This document shows positions 39,561-51,980 of a DNA stretch of 64,000 nt, one piece after another. The translations under genes and the position numbers were made by a program. Positions within the stretch are counted from its first letter, which is position 1, and each line of letters begins with the position of its first letter. Origin of the DNA: Sphagnum compactum. Taxonomy: Eukaryota > Bryophyta > Sphagnopsida > Sphagnales. The notes below the pieces were generated by a model. The model made no database searches. It saw only the letters and a list, made by a program, of their open reading frames with translations, and was not told the origin of the DNA. The stretch is taken from contig OZ234498.1 of the NCBI GenBank assembly GCA_965153455.1, forward strand, positions 3,596,001 to 3,660,000, given 5' to 3'.

Positions 39561-42465
39561 TAGCCAAACTTGGCTCATTCCTCCTGTGGATGATCACCAG
39601 TGTGGCTACATCAGAAAATTGGAAAAAAAGTGAAAAAAACCTACTTATAGAACCTTGCTAAATTAATTATGGAAAAACATGTAAATTTTATATAATTTTC
39701 ATGGAAAAAAAATTAATTCAATCATTTTTTCTCCATTGGTTCAAAAATTCTGAAACAACAAATGAGCACACCATCTCATTGAGATTTCCTGATAATACCA
39801 AAAGGGAAACACAAAGGGGATTTGGGGGAGGGAGGGGAGAGGGTGCCACAGTTTTGAGAGGATTTTATGACAGGATCACATCCGAACAAGCACCTATTTT
39901 AATATACAGATTTTGCTTGCAGGGTGCCCATCTTAGATACTTTGTTATATGCCTCAAGTTCCGACTACAGAAGATACCACACTTTTTTTTCCAGTCATGA
40001 GGAAGCATATCGGGCAGGTACACTTTGATGTTTGGAAATTTCAAAAGTTTGGCAGTTTTGGGCTAAAGGTTGGGTTGGGTGATGTGAGCATCTCGCTATG
40101 GGATGTTGACTACCCTAAACAAGGTGGATGCAAACCCCCCAAAAAGAACAACAAAAACTTTGTATGGATCAATATTGGGTATGTTGGTATCAGGGGTTTT
40201 TTTTTCCAATTTTTTAATATATAAATGTTGGCAAATTTCTCCAAAATAAAAGTCAATTTACATGAATTTTCACTAAAACAGAAATTTCCAAAAATTTCCC
40301 AATTGTTTTGTCAAAGAAATAACAAAGTTTTTTGAAAGAAAACACTAGTTGGTATGGCTTTGGAGTTCATCAATTGAATGGAAGGTTGAAAACATAACTA
40401 GTTTACAATTGGTTTTGGGATTTTTTTGCTATTTGAAACAATTTTGGGTTCAAATGTCTGCGTGTGCAATAAACACCTCTCACCAATGGCATTCAAGAAG
40501 AAAGTCTTTTGAACCTTCCAACCTTGGAGGTGCGGGAATGACAAGCATGACAATGACAAGAGAAAGCTTGCTAACCTTGCTTAATGTCACATGCTTGCAT
40601 GAAAGCACACTATGATGACCCTATACGAAGATCACATTGATAGGTTTTCTTATATCTCTTAGATAAATAAAATAAAATGAAATAATAATGTGCTTCCACC
40701 CCTTTGAAGAATTTTTTGAAAGAGCAGTACCTTTGGATTGAATGTAAATCACAAATCACTAATTTTAAAACAAAGAAATAAAATTTGAAATTTATAGGAT
40801 GCTTAATTATGGGGAGAAAGAGAGTAATTGTGCACATAGAATATTCAACTTTGGGTGAGAGCACTGCATAAAGAAAGAACTTCAACATATTAATATGGGG
40901 CAGAGCAATGTAGAGACATGACACTACTATTGTAGCCACCAAAAGCACTTAGAATTGATAAGGGGAGCTCAACGAAGTTGAAGAAAATGACTATGATGTG
41001 ACCAATTGGATCCAGAAGATCATCAATGCCTTTGCAAAACTTTATTTATATACATACCAATGATTTTTTAAATGTACAAAGGTAATAGAAACACGGGAGA
41101 ATTTAAAGGACATCAAGTTAGCACAAACTAGATATCAAAAATTTGAGCACTCATAATAAGTCAGCCATGACAGTGAGGGTGTGTTTTGAAGGGGTGGAAG
41201 TCAGGAAGTAGCTAAGCCTACTAGTACTGCCTAACTTAAGATGAAGGAAGCTTGCAAGATCTATCTGCACAAACCTTTTATATTTAAGGAATATGAGAAT
41301 ATGTGTAATAACACATATAAGAAATTCAAGATTACAAAACACAAATATAGGCAAACTCCTAGGGTTAGATTGCAATGTGAGATTATAAAACAAAAATCAT
41401 TGGCTAAAAAGATAAAAGCACTTAACATTTAGAGAATTTGAATTTCAGGTGAAAACATTAGGTTTAATTGATTCTTTACAAAGCCAACACTCAGATACAA
41501 CTCTTTTCACCTAAGAGTTGTATTTGAACTCTTTTCATCAAATTTTAACCTGAAGAATATGATTTCGACCTATTCAAAGGATTTTTCATGAAAAAAATGG
41601 CCAATGGCCAACAATTCACCAGATTTTAAAGAATATATTTTTTCAAATTGCCTGATTTCTATGATAAGTTCCAGCAGGTAGCCAAGAATATTAAAAGATT
41701 CTATATTTTCAAACTTTAATATCTAATATGTAGCCAAATTTCGCTAAATCATCTTCTGGATGATTGTCACTTCAGCTACGTCAGAAAATTGAAAAAAAAA
41801 ACCTGATTGAGAGTATCCTGCTTTCCATCTGTTGGCAGGTTTACATCAACTTCCCTTTTCCACTATACAAAATGAATTGAAGGCTGAAATTTGAAATCAC
41901 CTTGCTAGAGCCCCACAAGTACTTTGTGTTTGCGAATTGCAGAGTAAATAGTCTCTGTCAAAGTCTCCAATAAACTCAAACCCTCCTCATCAGGAGTTGG
42001 GAGCTTGGGAGTAGATTTTATAGCATTTAGACCTATTTTACCATATGCATATAGGTATTGTGAAATTTCTTGCATTAAAATTTTCAAGGGAAATTTTACT
42101 AATTTATGCAGTGAATGTGAAATTCTGATATAACATTTACATTAGTATAAGTTGAAACCTTGAATCCCAAAAATCTTGCACCGACCTCTTAATGAAGATT
42201 GAATTACATCTATACACTCCCTCTGAACCTTAACTCTAGAGCTAACACATAATCTTGATTTAAAGCTACAAAATTCCTATGGGAATTATCATCTAGTAGA
42301 ATACTTACTTATTGTCATCTACCTCTAAACAAAACAACTGCCAAGAGTCACACCAAGTGTCAACTATTGTTGAACAGATGATGTTCCTTCTCTTTAATAA
42401 GGAATAGACTCTCTTTGGATTGAAAGCGAAAAGAAGATTAGTTGCTTACCATCCTGTAACTTTAG
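39561..42465. other. Intergenic with old dispersed repeats
   Basis: Copies of the GTGGATGATCACCAG...AAAATTGGAAAA repeat occur at about 39568-39630 and 41746-41800. Positions 41080-41235 resemble 17050-17230. A forward frame at 40349-40615 has no family motif. No gene is supported. Confidence 0.55.
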
Positions 42466-42615
42466 ATAGTGGGATAGCCTATTGTGCCCTTATTGTCGAA
42501 AGGAAATCTAGATTGGCGTGGCTAAGCAAATGTGTTTTAAATAGTGGGATAGCCTATTGTGCCCTTATTGTTGAAAGGAAATTTAGATTGGCATGGCTAA
42601 GCAAATGTGTTGTGC
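42466..42615 (+). repeat. 75-bp tandem duplication (25-codon unit)
   Basis: Two adjacent 75-base copies start ATAGTGGGATAGCCTATTGT and differ at a handful of positions, several being C/T. The unit is a multiple of three and stays open in one frame (SGIAYCALIVERK...AWLSKCV twice), within an open frame at 42420-42707. No protein family is recognised, so coding status is doubtful. Confidence 0.85.
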
Positions 42616-45600
42616 AATGGACTTGTTCTTCATCCTTTCCCGGAAACTCAATTTTTTTGTGTAACAATACTTGTGAACCTTTTTTTAATGCTAAAACTAT
42701 TGAATAATACGTATTGGATATTGAAAACTGGGCTGCAGGAACATTTTATGAGGTAGGTAAGGCCTTAGGTCAAGGGCAATTCTCTCCAAGAAAAAATGGA
42801 AGCCATTGATGTTGATTAGACATCAGGTTCCACTTTAGGAGGTGCACATCAACAAGTGGGCTATACTTTTAAGATAGGCATGCCGTAGTTTGAATTTTTT
42901 TCTTTTAAAAGTTAGAAAGTAGGTTAAATTTTTTCAGTAGGTAAATTGGTTTTGATTTCTTGTAAAATTCAATACCTTCACAATTTTCAATTTTATCTTG
43001 TTTTTAAACTTTGCAGCGAGGGACATTTTTCTTTGAATTTGCAAAATACATAAATAAAAATATAGAGTCCTATATATTGATTGTTGGGTAAAATTATAAT
43101 TTACTTATTTTTATAATAATTTTATGTAGTTATTTTGAAAATTAAAATATAATTAATATGGCATATATGTTATTAATCCATGATATTAGAAAAAAAGTAT
43201 AAAAAATATAATATATGTACTGAACATTTTATGGATTAATTGTTAGTAGGTTCAATTAGTAGAACATGAACTCTTGCATTGTTTTTCATTTATTTATTAA
43301 ATCTTATATTTTTTATATGTTATCAATGGAAGTATTATTTGATTGTTGATTATTCTTTTGGAAAACAAGTTTGTTTGACCTTGTCTTAAAATCATGAAGA
43401 TCATGATTGTACTTTAATTCATGTGCTTCTTTCTTGTTTCCATCTCTCAGTCATAACTTAGATATGGTTTATTATTTAACTAATTGAGCAATCAATTGTC
43501 AAGCTCATATATCTTTGTGAAGTATATCTTTCACAAGCTCTACTAGACAATGGTATTGGATCTATAATAATCCTCAATAGCATCAACATGATGTGAAAAC
43601 TACAAACAACATAATAAATTATCATATACAATGTGTTAAAAGTAATTAGTTTATATTTTATTATGATCTTGTGAGGTGTTAAACATGTTATATTGCAAGA
43701 TCATAAGAATTGTTATCAAGTTAAGTTTCTTGCTTTATTTGCATTGTTCCATTTGGGTATCAAGAACTAGATGAGGATTGAATTTGCATTGGCCAGTATT
43801 AGTATCTCAAATTACATGTTATGTTGGCAATTATTATTGTTTAATCCGAAAATCTCATATGTCTAAATTATAATGCAAATTACATTAATCAATATTTGTT
43901 AACCTTCACTAAAAAGAAAAAATATCATTTACAATCAATTTTTGCAACTAAAAAATGTTGTTTATAAGTGAAAGTAGTAGTTGCAAATGACATTTTTAGT
44001 TACAAAAAGTGGTTGCAAATAATAATTTTACTTCTAGTGTGTGCCTATAGCAAAACAAACTGTCGAAAAACATTGAAGTGGCTACTCTTGCATGTCCTAG
44101 CTCAAATTAGAAATGATCCACCTATAATAGAACAATTTTAATTTCCTTTCTAACTCCAAGCTTACTAAATTTAAATATTTAAATAAATAAAAAGTCTTGA
44201 AATTAAATTTTAAAAATCATATAATTAAAAATAGGGAAATTGAAATATGTGCATAATGTCATTAAAAATTTAGGCAATAATAAGGTGGGAAAAAAAACCC
44301 TATTATTACCTAATTCCCTCACCTAAAACTCAAGCCGAAAAAAACCTTCTAAGATGAAGGTAGTTTTAAATCTTAACATTTAGTGTCCACCCCCCACCCC
44401 TACCCCTCAACTTCATACTTATAAAATTTCTAATTTTGGAAAGTTCATACTATGTACATGGAATCAATCTTTGCACTTTTCAAACCAAGCTAAAGGTTCC
44501 AAACCAATTTCATTTACAATGTTCAAAAGCAATGTTGTCTAATAATTAGTTCTTGAATTTGAAAAAAAATACAAAAGCCAAAACTGCGAGTTTAAAAATT
44601 AACCGAAGGGGGACACTCTTCTTTGAATTTAAATATACGTGAGTAGAAATATAAAATGCCATATATCAATTGTTTATAATTAAAACTTACAATTTAATTT
44701 GTTATATAAAAAGGTTATGCTTATTCTAAAAACTAACACATACCCTATATAGTTTGGTTTATAATAAATAAGAAGTAAATTACTTCCATTTACCTACCAT
44801 TTACATAAAAAACTTGATTGTGGCAAATTCATGCATATCAATTTAATTTCTAGAAATTAAATCATACATCCATCAAAGTTTGTTTCGTACATTTATTTGT
44901 TTTGAATGAAATGGAATGGTAATTAATGGTGCATAACATCAAATTTGTATGCTACTTGTTTAATAAGAATTGTAATTTATTTATCCAAGGGAATAAATGG
45001 TTGTATTTCTTTCACTACACTACTCAAACCCCTGAAAAATGGGGGCCATCATATGCTCCTTCTTTTCAATCAAGTAGTAAAAATAAAAATTTCTATAAAT
45101 ATAAGATATCAAAATTGGATGCAAAAAAAATTATAATTAAATTCATGATGGCTTAAAATATGTGAATATTAAAAAATTAAGTAATAATAGTGTGAAAAAA
45201 AAGTTCCTTCATGTAATACTCCAAACAAGACCTTGTTTAATGTAAATAGTGAAAATTTCAACATTTACCATCTCGTGGTAAAATTTGAAGAACCAAGCTC
45301 AAACCCACGCAAAAAAAAATGGCCAAAACTTTTCAAAGTGTCAAAACTAGGACCAAAGGTTCATTCAAAAAAGAAGAACCAAACAACACTAGTTTGAACA
45401 TTGTAAATGAAATTCACTTTCATAATACGTGACATAATATGTAATTTGCAAAGTTGGCCAAACCATTCCAACAAACTTATGCATTTTGTTCACAACATAT
45501 GAATCATGTTACTTTTTCAAAATGAAAATGCCAAAGGAAGAGAAAATGATAGAAACTCAAATTGCAAAAAGGGCCAAGATTGAAGATGTGAAATACAATG

Positions 45601-46691
45601 ATAGGGTGAAAACATGGTAATTATAGGGTAGTTATCCCCATGGGGAAGTAGTTATCCCCAAGGATATCAAAAAATGGTTTAATTTTTGACACAAGTGAAA
45701 GAAAGTAGATTGAAAATAATTTAAAATAACATAATAAAAGCTTGGTGCTTTTCTTTGAATTTATAATGAGATGATTACAAAATTTGAAAAACTTTAGCAC
45801 AATAAAAGTAGATAACAAACATGTTTGAAAATGATTGGTCAAATTTGAGTTTAAACTTATTTTTTCATTAGAAATTTGATGTATTTTACTATAATATTTA
45901 AACTTGAGAACTTATAAGTAAATTTTTTAATTACATTGTGTTGAAAATGGAGAATTCAATAATTCATCTACTTTCACCTACTTGTACAAGTTTGAACAAA
46001 CAAATTTTTTTTAAAAAAATACAGTTATTTTTTTCAAATCTACTTGAATGCATACTAGATGATTAATCAACATCACTATGATTGAATTAAAAATTATCCT
46101 CATGTTGATCATTAAATTAAAAAACATTTGTACTTTTAATACATTAAAACTTGTTTATGGCTACTTGTTTTTATTGGTGACAAGGATCAAAATTTGTTTA
46201 CTTTACCATGCTTTCACCTAATACAAAGGTTGCTCTAAATTATCTAGAACATCCATCCCCAAAGTAGCTAACTTGTCGAGGTGCTCAATATCATAACATA
46301 TCACATCAATTGGCTTTGTGTTCAATAGGTCATAAACTTGCAAATATCCACTATGCCAAAATGTGACTTTCATGACTACAAAAATACGATTGTAGTCAAA
46401 TTGAACTTGTTGTTTATGCCATTTTTGTAATTTCTTATGTCAAAATGGCATAAATTATGGGTCTTATTTTTGTTGTGTAGTTGTATGAATGTGGCCATAA
46501 AACTTATGTTTTGGCACAGTGATCCCACGACATAGAAAGGCTTCCTTTAATGATATCTATTGTGCAAAACATTAAATCTCTAATAACCAAACGCCCCTTA
46601 AAGTTGGCATCCAAAAAGAGCAAATCACACCTTGCCAACAACACCCAAACAACCCTCAAACAATTGACTCATGATTTTTTTATGATCTCTT
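42616..46691. other. Intergenic, very AT-rich
   Basis: No gene, RNA or clear transposon signature is visible in this ~4 kb. Sequence is dominated by A/T runs. A short inverted ATTTGCAAC / GTTGCAAAT pair lies around 43935-44020. Confidence 0.5.
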
Positions 46692-47210
46692 AGCAACATG
46701 TTTGAATAGATAAAATGGATAGTTTCAACCCTTAATTAACTTAGTTTGGGTTGATGAGATCAAGAAGATGTTGGGAAAATGCAAGGCCTAGACAATTGCA
46801 ACTTTTCAAGTTCACAAAGACTATGAAAGGGTAACACCTGAATTTTGTCTCAAAAAGGTGGACCATCAAAATACGCTACTCCAACAAATGTTGTAGCATT
46901 TGCAACATCCTTGGCCAGTACTCAAGAATCATCACCATCTTCTTTAACTCTAGCAACATGTTTGAATACATGAAATGGATAGTTTAAACCCTCAATCTAG
47001 TTTGGCCTGATGAGATCAAGAAGATGTTGGGGCAATGGAAGGCCTAGACAATTGCCACTTTTCAAGTTCACAAAGACTATGAAAGAATGGCACCTCAATT
47101 TTGTCTCAAAAAGGTGAACCATCAAGATATGCTACTTCAACAAATGTTGTAGCATTTGCAACATCCTTGGCCAAGTACTCAAGAATCACCATCATCTTCT
47201 TTAATTCTTT
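46692..47210. repeat. 260-bp tandem duplication in decayed coding-like DNA
   Basis: Two copies, 46692-46950 and 46952-47210, share AGCAACATGTTTGAATA, GATGAGATCAAGAAGATGTT, TTTTCAAGTTCACAAAGACT and TTGTAGCATTTGCAACATCC at about 90% identity. On the reverse strand each contains a short readable peptide (DVANATTFVEVAYLDG in one, DVANATTFVGVAYFDG in the other), suggesting that the duplicated piece came from a protein-coding mobile element. Confidence 0.8.
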
Positions 47211-47960
47211 ATTTCTTAAACACTTCTTCCCTCTCTTTATCACCATCCTTCCTAAAGTTAGAACTGACACAACATAGAGTCATATACATTGTCATATATC
47301 GGGTTTTGCATGCCACAAACTAAATTATCTTTTGCAACATCATCAAGACCTACACCTATGGAGTAAATATCCATCCTTGGACACATTCTAGTTTTCATGA
47401 ATACCCATGAGGAGTGCGAATCCTTTGAAAGACACTTTCTTCTACAATAAAACTGGCTCAGATAATTATAATGGCTAACATATGTCATTGTCTTGCTATG
47501 GATTTGGGGATCTTTGATGTGATCACTGTCTTCCACAGAACAACAAAAGTGCTCTTGAGATATATAAGGTTACTGCCTAAGCCCCAATGATCATCCTCTT
47601 ACAATGATGCACCATGGCCAAACATAATACTCTTCACCTACATTCGCTATGGTGATCACAAAAACCTGATGAATAGTTTCAGGTGTATGATTGCAAGGGA
47701 TGCGATGAGAAATGCCACAAAGGGTAAAGAAACCCTTGCATCATGTGTCTAGATTGTGGGAAGTATATTATACGTAGTCCAGGGTCCAACTTTTGGACAT
47801 ACCTACATTGGGAAGCAGTGCTGAAGTAGAGGAGCGCTCCATTGCGTCCTCCTCTAGATCCACCTTTTCCACTCTTGTGTGCTCGCTATTGGTTGTACTA
47901 TCAACCTGGGGTTTGTTGCTGTTGAATAGTTCAATAACTTCATGAAATGTCATAACTATT
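47211..47960 (-). pseudogene. Degraded ORF fragments, probably mobile-element derived
   Basis: Reverse frames at 47258-47536 (including MCPRMDIYSIGVGLDDVAKD) and 47768-47953 (MTFHEVIELFNSNKPQVDS...) look protein-like but belong to no family I recognise. They are separated by stops. Together with the duplicated coding-like piece at 46692-47210 they suggest one decayed reverse-strand element. Confidence 0.3.
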
Positions 47961-50289
47961 TGTTGCTACAATGCCACACTGCCCTAGACTCTTACATTGT
48001 TCCTTGTTGCTACTGCAAGCATAGCTACTTGGCTCCTTTATTCTTCTTCATGACAATGATCAACCTTAGGCTAAGGCCCTCATTTTATGAAGCTGGAAAG
48101 ATATTGCAAACAAGCTCAGGTGCTACAACAGTTGCATGGGTGGCATTGATATCAGCACACAACTTTATCACCTAGGGTTACATTCAACCAAACATCAACA
48201 AAACCCTAAAACCCTACACCCTAAATCCAAACTTTGCCAACAAACGCTCACTCATCCCTAGATGAAATTTGCAGATGGTACAACAGTGGACACACATTTC
48301 TCACATCTTCAAAATCAAGTGAGTGCATGTGAAAAAGAATGCTTTGTGAGACCAACCAGGGGATTTGGATGGCGAGGTGTTCCGGATACTTCAGTGGCCC
48401 ATTTTCACAATGCCTTAGAACTATGCTTTACTTGATGAATGCTTGTCAACTAGATAGAGACAGACACATCCCACTAATTGTTTCACAGTTGGATTTGGTG
48501 TACTGATCCTCCAAGGCCTTTGCTTCTTCATTAGAGCCACAAATCATGAATTTGTAAACCAGTCAATGTCCTCCTCAGTAACCTGACAATTGAACCACAA
48601 AGCAAGAGTTGACACACCTGGATCTGCTACTGGGAAGGAGCAAAGTGATCACCAAACCTGTCAATCCCCTTTGCACCACTTGCACACTCAATGCTTATCA
48701 AAAGATTGATGAATTTTATGAGATCAAATATGCTTGACATACAATTGAAGTCCTTTTTTCAAAGGAATTTTCTAATTTTAATAAAACTAAGTTAACAAAT
48801 GTTTTCTCAGTTGTTTCCTCATTAGGGGTTTTTTGTTTCCCTGGGGTGGTGGGTTTTGATTTCCTTGATTGTGGCATTGACTTCCCCTTTTTAGGATTTG
48901 AGTAAATTGATCCTCATAATATTCTTTTTGAATATTGGGATTAAGGCATTTGATTTTAGAAATTGAAACATGGGAAGTTGTATCAAGTATCAACCTTAGT
49001 TTGGCTTTTTAACCTAATTAATATTTTCATGATCATGATGAATGCTCATTAGGTTATTTATCATTTATAGATGGAGATATTTCCAGCTTCCCCTATAGTT
49101 TAAAGCAGCAAATTTTTATTATCCCATCATCACAACAACAACAATTTGAACCTAATTTCCTTCCATACATGTATATGCAGTTCAAAAATATATATTGTAT
49201 TTATCCAAGTATATACATATAACAAAACTCAACACAATTTGTAGTAGAAGATAAGGAATTACTGATATTCCTTCTTAAATCTACAAGTGGCAACATGTGG
49301 CAAGCGTCTTCAATTTTGATTTCATGTCAAACTGAAGGTCAAATAAAGCTGGCAAGGTTCTCAATTCAATGAACTTAGTGTAAGTCTCAACAACACCTTA
49401 CAATTGCCACCCCAAATTGTAACATCAAATGTAGTTCATTGCATAAGTGGGTATGTGTGAAACTTATAAAGACATTAGGTATGTGAGGTGAAATTAAAGT
49501 TAATAAAAAGCTCTACAATCAGATATGAGACATACTTTAGGAGCCTTGCACAAGGGAATTTTTGAAATTAACATTGGGTTTTTGTTTTAGACATATTCTT
49601 GTGTTAAGTGATTTACCTCTACATTGGATAAGTGCAGTTTATATATTCTAGGTTAAAGATGTACTAGACTTAGATGGGAAATGAATTCACATTAAAATTA
49701 TACGGTCTAAACATGTTAGATTCTAAGGAGAAGATGTCAAATACCATTAAGTTTCATTGATTGGATATTCTTAGAAGACTAATAAGTGGCAAAATTCAGT
49801 GGATTTAAAAAAGAATTTTAAATGCTTAATGATAAATAAGTATTAAATGTAGATAAAAGAAGGAACTAATTGCACAATTTTTTCAAGAAAATATGGTTCT
49901 TGAAGGACGTGAACATCTTCATTCTTCATTACGACTTGTGAGTTGAAACTTGTAATGTTATAAACTCAAGTGTGCTTGAAAGTTGCAAATATTTAAGGGA
50001 TTTTTCAACTTGCTCCAGTTGTTCACAGTTCTGCACCTGTAATGGACGTTTACAATGCACAACTCCTTCATGCTTGAACAAAACAATGATGATGAAAACA
50101 ACAAATCAATGAGAAGAGAAAAATTGGAGTTCAAAACATCATGAAAAGGGTAGCAAACCAAAAAATTTCCCCGTCAAAATAATAGAATCAACCCAATACT
50201 AGAATTCATGTTTCATCAGTTGAAACAAAAGCCTCAAACCACGAAGCACAAATTCAAACCTCATCAGATAGTTTGAAAAGAATCAACAT
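47961..50289. other. Intergenic, AT-rich
   Basis: No gene is supported. A short degenerate run of the plant telomere-like unit CCCTAAA occurs at about 48204-48230 (three imperfect units), too short to mean more than chance or a repair scar. Confidence 0.5.
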
Positions 50290-50680
50290 TTTGATGTTTT
50301 GATACCCATATGCATCAAATTCGTATGATGAGGAGAAAAAAGCTCTTGGAGCATAGCAAAGGTCAAAATATCCACAAATCCAATTTGCATCAATTGGCAT
50401 GATAATGAGGAAGAGGAAGAGGAAGAAGTTCTTGGAGCATAGCAAAATTGAAACAGTCAAGGATCGAATAGGTATTACTTGGCATGATAATTAAGGAGGA
50501 TGAAGAAGAAGACACAGAAGTTTTCAGAACATGCCAAAGATTGACACAACCAAGGATCCAATACACATCAACTGACATGATGAAGAAGAAGAAAAAGAAG
50601 ACAAAGTTCTTCAAGCATGGCAAGATCTGATCCTTGAAGCAAAGCATAGATTGAAACATTCAAGGATCCAATTGCATTTG
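50290..50680. repeat. Degenerate ~90-bp tandem repeat, about four copies
   Basis: Recurring units contain CAATTGGCATGATAATGA-type sequence, a GAAGAAGAA-rich purine run, AGTTCTTGGAGCATAGCAAA and GTCAAGGATCCAAT. Anchors fall at about 50310, 50397, 50481 and 50576. It lies just downstream of the LHC-like gene's 3' end. Confidence 0.7.
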
Positions 50681-50752
50681 TCTGTGCAACTACAAAAGAT
50701 GCTGATTTTGTTAAATTGATGATGTTTCAGTCCAAAATTGAAGCTGTTGGAA

Positions 50753-50758
50753 TACACA

Positions 50759-50791
<33 letters not shown>

Positions 50792-50795
50792 CTCT
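50753..50795 (+). repeat. Compound (CA)n(TC)n microsatellite
   Basis: A run of CA units is followed directly by about 13 TC units. It lies in the presumed 3' flank of the LHC-like gene. Confidence 0.95.
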
Positions 50796-50912
50796 GATTC
50801 TTGTCATGTATTTGTGTCTGTGCTTTGAATTTTGTTTGGGTGTTCTACTGCTCAATGGCTTTATACATTGAGAGATGATGCTCACTAACCTTGTTGCATG
50901 ATCTCGACAAAA

Positions 50913-51980
50913 TCAATCCCTCCTGTCTGATCGAAAAACTCCAAATGCCGTGAACAGACCCACAACAGCTGTGAGACCTAAGGCGACAGTTGGTAATGGA
51001 GTTGTAAAGCCCACATTCTGCACACACACACACAAACCCCCACAGGTTGTTGTTGGTGTTTATAGCTAGTGTTGCTGGAACTCTGAGATTCTGTTGAAAT
51101 TGATTACACTGTGATTGAGGTATGGGGGGCACAGGGGCTGCAAGCCCACATCTCAATTTCCACTTCTTTGTGTGTGGTTATCAAACAGAAATTCAGTCTA
51201 CAGTTTGTTTGAAGGCGCTTGAGCATTTCAGATCCTTGATGTATGCACAGACAATATGAGCTCTACCACAGATAAGCAAGCAGAGAGACGAGAAAGAAAA
51301 AACCTCTAGAACTCCCTTGCCAGTTACAATCTCAGCCCCAACAGCAGCCACAAAGCCAAGCATGGCAACACGTCCCAGCCATATGTCCAGACTATTGTTT
51401 GCTCCTCCGTCTTTTGCTTGCTCACACCTCACAACCCCTACAGTTTGCACTCTCCTCCTCTTCTGTCTCCTTGATGATGCCAATAAACCTGCTGTCATTA
51501 CTGCTGCAATCAATTCACAGAAGCAAAAAGGAGTCTGAACCCCCCTCTACATTCTTTTTGCAAAGATCTCTTGTCAGTAAGAAAGCCGGTAAGAAAGATC
51601 CAGGAAATGGAAATATCGAGAGTCCTGCGGTTTGAAGGTGGAAGAAGAGAACAACATACTGAGTTCAGAGCTTCCATGGATCTGAGATGAGGAACTCGAC
51701 GTGAAGATGCATGCGCTCCCGTGATGATATCTTGTTCTTGTTGCAGTCATCGGCGTCGCTGTCTCCAAGTTCTTATTCCTGCGAGCTGCAGCTCCTGTAA
51801 AGTACAACTTCCAACAGGCTCTTGCCTCTGATGCTTGCTTTGCGAAACAACAAAACAAAAACGGAACAATTATGCCGCGGAGCTCACAAATGCCATTTGC
51901 AATGAAATAGGGATGATGGCTGACTTACCAAGTGTCGGGAAGCAAAGGCAAGATGGTGAGACTGCCAGGAGGAGCGCCAT
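50913..51980 (-). CDS. Two-helix LHC-like (SEP/LIL-type) thylakoid protein
   Basis: A member of the extended light-harvesting-like family, small thylakoid proteins that bind pigments and protect photosystems under stress. Reverse exons are 51929-51980, 51660-51794, 51304-51503 and 50913-51017, with phases 1, 1 and 0, encoding 163 aa. The N-terminus is Ser/Arg-rich and acid-poor, like a plastid transit peptide (basic RRQKRRR at 74-80). Helix 1 carries the chlorophyll-binding signature LGRVAMLGF (105-113) followed by AEIVTGKGVLE. The second hydrophobic segment (TVALGLTAVVGLFTAFGVF) lacks the motif. In the signature the usual ligand Glu four residues before Gly is Asp (Asp102), which is unusual. 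Exon 2 is exactly 45 codons with equal phases at both ends, so it could be skipped without a frame change. Intron 3 ends in a CA microsatellite. Family assignment is firm; subfamily is not. Confidence 0.82.

Noticed and set aside
48204-48230. Telomere-like CCCTAAA units
   Set aside because: Only about three imperfect units; too short to call an interstitial telomere.
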